Translations under genes and position numbers: made by a program
Shown here: positions 62,124-64,000 of the stretch, in pieces
Layout: each line of letters starts with the position of its first letter
Numbering within the stretch: the first letter of the stretch is position 1
Notes under the pieces: generated by a model
The model's input: only the letters and a program-made list of their open reading frames with translations
Databases searched by the model: none
Told to the model about the DNA's origin: nothing
Assembly: GCA_933207985.1 (NCBI GenBank)
Contig: OW240916.1
Coordinates: 320,006,655 to 320,070,654 of the forward strand
Length of the DNA: 64,000 bases
Direction: 5' to 3'
Origin: Pelobates cultripes
Taxonomy: Eukaryota; Chordata; Amphibia; Anura; Pelobatidae

Positions 62124-62981
62124 CTATAAGAACAATCTGTTCATTGTGTAATAATTACAGAGTTTCAGGGTCAGTGTTATACCATGCTTGGTGTGTGCCA
62201 CAAACTTGTTTCGGATGTCCATGCAGTTGGCATTGATAGATTCATCTTGTCTCCCAAACGTGAGCAGCGGTACTTGGTCGTCGAGTGCCTGGAACCCTTT
62301 TCGCCTAGGCACTAGCATGAACCCCGGTAATGGTTAGACCACTGCCCGTTTTATTTCCCAACCACCTAGACAAACGACGTTCGGGAGATTTGAACTACTG
62401 AACAGGGGGAGCATTCGTATCCTGAAATGATAGATTCCCTTGCATGGTGTTTGCACAGGAACCTCACGAACTGAGACCGGCCAGGGCACCTATTTTCCTG
62501 GAACTGTTTTGGGCTAGCGCCTTGTGTCTGGCTGGTCAAAACGTTACCTCAATAGCATTCCCATTTTTACGGAACTGATCTGAGTGATTCTTGGACACAT
62601 TATACACTCAGATCGTGGCTATCGAAGAATGTACTTTTTGTGGGGTTCCTGAGTATGGTGGGGACACTTTTGGGGTACAGTATATTTTGTTGGATTTTCT
62701 GTACCTGAGAGATAATTGGATTAGAGGTTTTTTCTCACGCAATTATCTCTCAGGCATAGAGGATCATGAGATTAAAACCCCTGGTTTATTGTGCTGTAAA
62801 CCCCATGTAGGGGACTGGGCATAAAAGCCGTGTGTGACCTGAATAAAATCAATTGACTCCCAGGATTATATTTTGTCTGGTTACCGGGGATTTTGGGTGT
62901 CTGTTGGTGTTAATGGTTCCTGAGTGGTTGAAGGAACGAATTAGCGGAGGTAACCAGTCGGGTTACCCGTGGTCCGCTACA
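62124..62981 (+). mobile_element. LTR-like interspersed element, plus orientation
   Basis: Same family as 43310-44190 but in the opposite orientation. It contains a perfect 15-bp-arm stem-loop (cctgagagataattg at 62704-62718, caattatctctcagg at 62740-62754), a TATA-like cataaaag at 62820 and AATAAA at 62842-62847. It ends ccgctaca at 62981. That order (TATA, poly(A) signal, TACA end) fits a solo LTR. The left end and any target duplication were not found. Confidence 0.6.
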
Positions 62982-63536
62982 CTCGGCAAACAGACTAATT
63001 TAATAAATGAGAAGTTAAAGGAAAACTTTCATTTCCCCTGATTTGGAATAATTTATTTACTTATCAAATTTCACAAATATGTGTTTCAATCCATGGAGCC
63101 TCTATCAGTCGTTATAAATGTTTCTCTTTTCTACCATTAAACATGTTTAAAGAAGAGGATAAATGAAACAACGTTTCTGTCCTCCTCATTTACATATTGT
63201 GCCCTTGTCGTGCCTTGACTGATCTGCACTGTGATGCCACTTGTAGAAATCTATTATATATATTTAAAAGAAGAGGTTCATCGAATGTAAAATAGGATAA
63301 CACAAGTTATAGGTGAGTTGTTTAATGGGGTGATTCAAAGAGAAGTGATAGTCCTACTTTAAACCCATACTGTAAGTAGAGAGCTGTATGCAATCCATGA
63401 TTAGAAGGAATATACGGTGTGTTTGAGACGATGTAGGCCTCTAGGAGCCAGGAGAGGAGCGCAGAAAGGAATTGGCCAAGAAGAACTTGCGGCTGTGTGG
63501 AGCATGTGTGTCTGAGTGTCCTGTTTTCTCTTGCAG
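62982..63536. other. Intergenic sequence before the candidate downstream exon
   Basis: No repeat or gene was recognised. The stretch ends in ctgttttctcttgcag, a strong splice acceptor. Confidence 0.45.
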
Positions 63537-63809
63537 TCTATTTTAAGACTGCCCTGAGTCAGGGGAATAGAAGTCCCGAGTCCGTCTGCTGTTGCTGTGC
63601 GTACGACACCACTCTCTTGTGGGAGCTATATGGAGGGCTGATCTTGGGTGAAAAATCAAAGCCCAACAAGGGGCTTTTTCGACCAGGAACATGGAAAGCT
63701 TGGTTCCTTCAGAATGTGATAGAGCGTCTGAGATCTCCTCCTGCCTGGACGATGAAGCCCCCCCTGACAGCGTCCTGAATGCAGAAGACAAAGAGGAGCT
63801 TACCCAGAG
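63537..63809 (+). CDS. Candidate first coding exon of a downstream gene (unidentified)
   Basis: A strong acceptor (ttttctcttgcag|tcta) opens the interval and a donor (cccagag|gtatgg) closes it. An ATG at 63691 follows an in-frame TGA at 63649 and encodes an acidic, serine-rich peptide, MESLVPSECDRASEISSCLD and then DEAPPDSVLNAEDKEELTQ. Without splicing the frame stops soon after, at TGA 63820-63822. In human, CMYA5 follows TENT2 on the same strand and has an acidic N-terminus, so this may be its first coding exon. The similarity is too weak to name it. It could also be a chance open frame. Confidence 0.4.
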
Positions 63810-64000
63810 GTATGGACTGTGACCCCCACTGCCGTAGGAGACAGGGAAGACCTGCGTGTATATCAAGGGCCAGTGACATAATTAAAAATCAGGGATTGGG
63901 CAGCCTGACTGCAGGGTACACAATCTAAATGGCTGATTTCATGACAGAGTCTGCTCGGGCTGGGGAAATGTTTTTCTATTTAAAGTGACAGCAGGAATGA

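Overview
The window comes from a vertebrate nuclear genome, most likely a frog or toad. Three things point there: one intron-rich gene with GT-AG splice sites that reads as the cytoplasmic poly(A) polymerase TENT2 (GLD2/PAPD4), an AT-rich tandem array of at least 31 kb, and many scattered repeats that begin TTAAAGGGACACTATAG, a pattern I associate with anuran genomes. The species cannot be told from sequence alone.

Layout. Positions 1-31130 are a single tandem array with units of about 55-65 bp. Each unit has a conserved GC-richer core (attagcattgctccctct followed by atcctgcctgga) and an AT-only spacer of variable length. The array runs off the left edge. It is a mosaic of block duplications, with three patches of degraded sequence. 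At 31131-31436 it gives way abruptly to a CpG-rich, TATA-less promoter with CTCF-like, GC-box, ETS, CRE and YY1-like motifs. The TENT2 start codon is at 31437.

TENT2 runs on the + strand from 31437 to a stop at 55173-55175. I reconstructed 15 coding exons. Every junction is GT-AG and keeps the frame, giving 1527 nt (508 residues). The nucleotidyltransferase core (catalytic Asp 240, 242 and 301), the central domain and the PAP-associated domain are all present. Intron 1 opens, six bases after the exon, into a GC-rich minisatellite of about 26 copies whose unit resembles a ZNF143 (Staf) binding site. Other introns hold TTAA-flanked MITEs, an 11-copy 59-bp repeat and a 45-base T tract next to an exon. 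The 3' UTR probably ends near 56660.

From 56660 to 63536 is intergenic DNA rich in hairpin and palindromic elements, including a perfect 60-bp palindrome and an LTR-like element that also sits in opposite orientation in TENT2 intron 8. At 63537-63809 there is a candidate first coding exon of a downstream + strand gene. By human gene order this could be CMYA5, but the sequence does not prove it.

No bacterial-type system, CRISPR array or intact transposase gene was seen. The most unusual material is the satellite touching a conserved gene's promoter and the motif-derived minisatellite just inside the gene.
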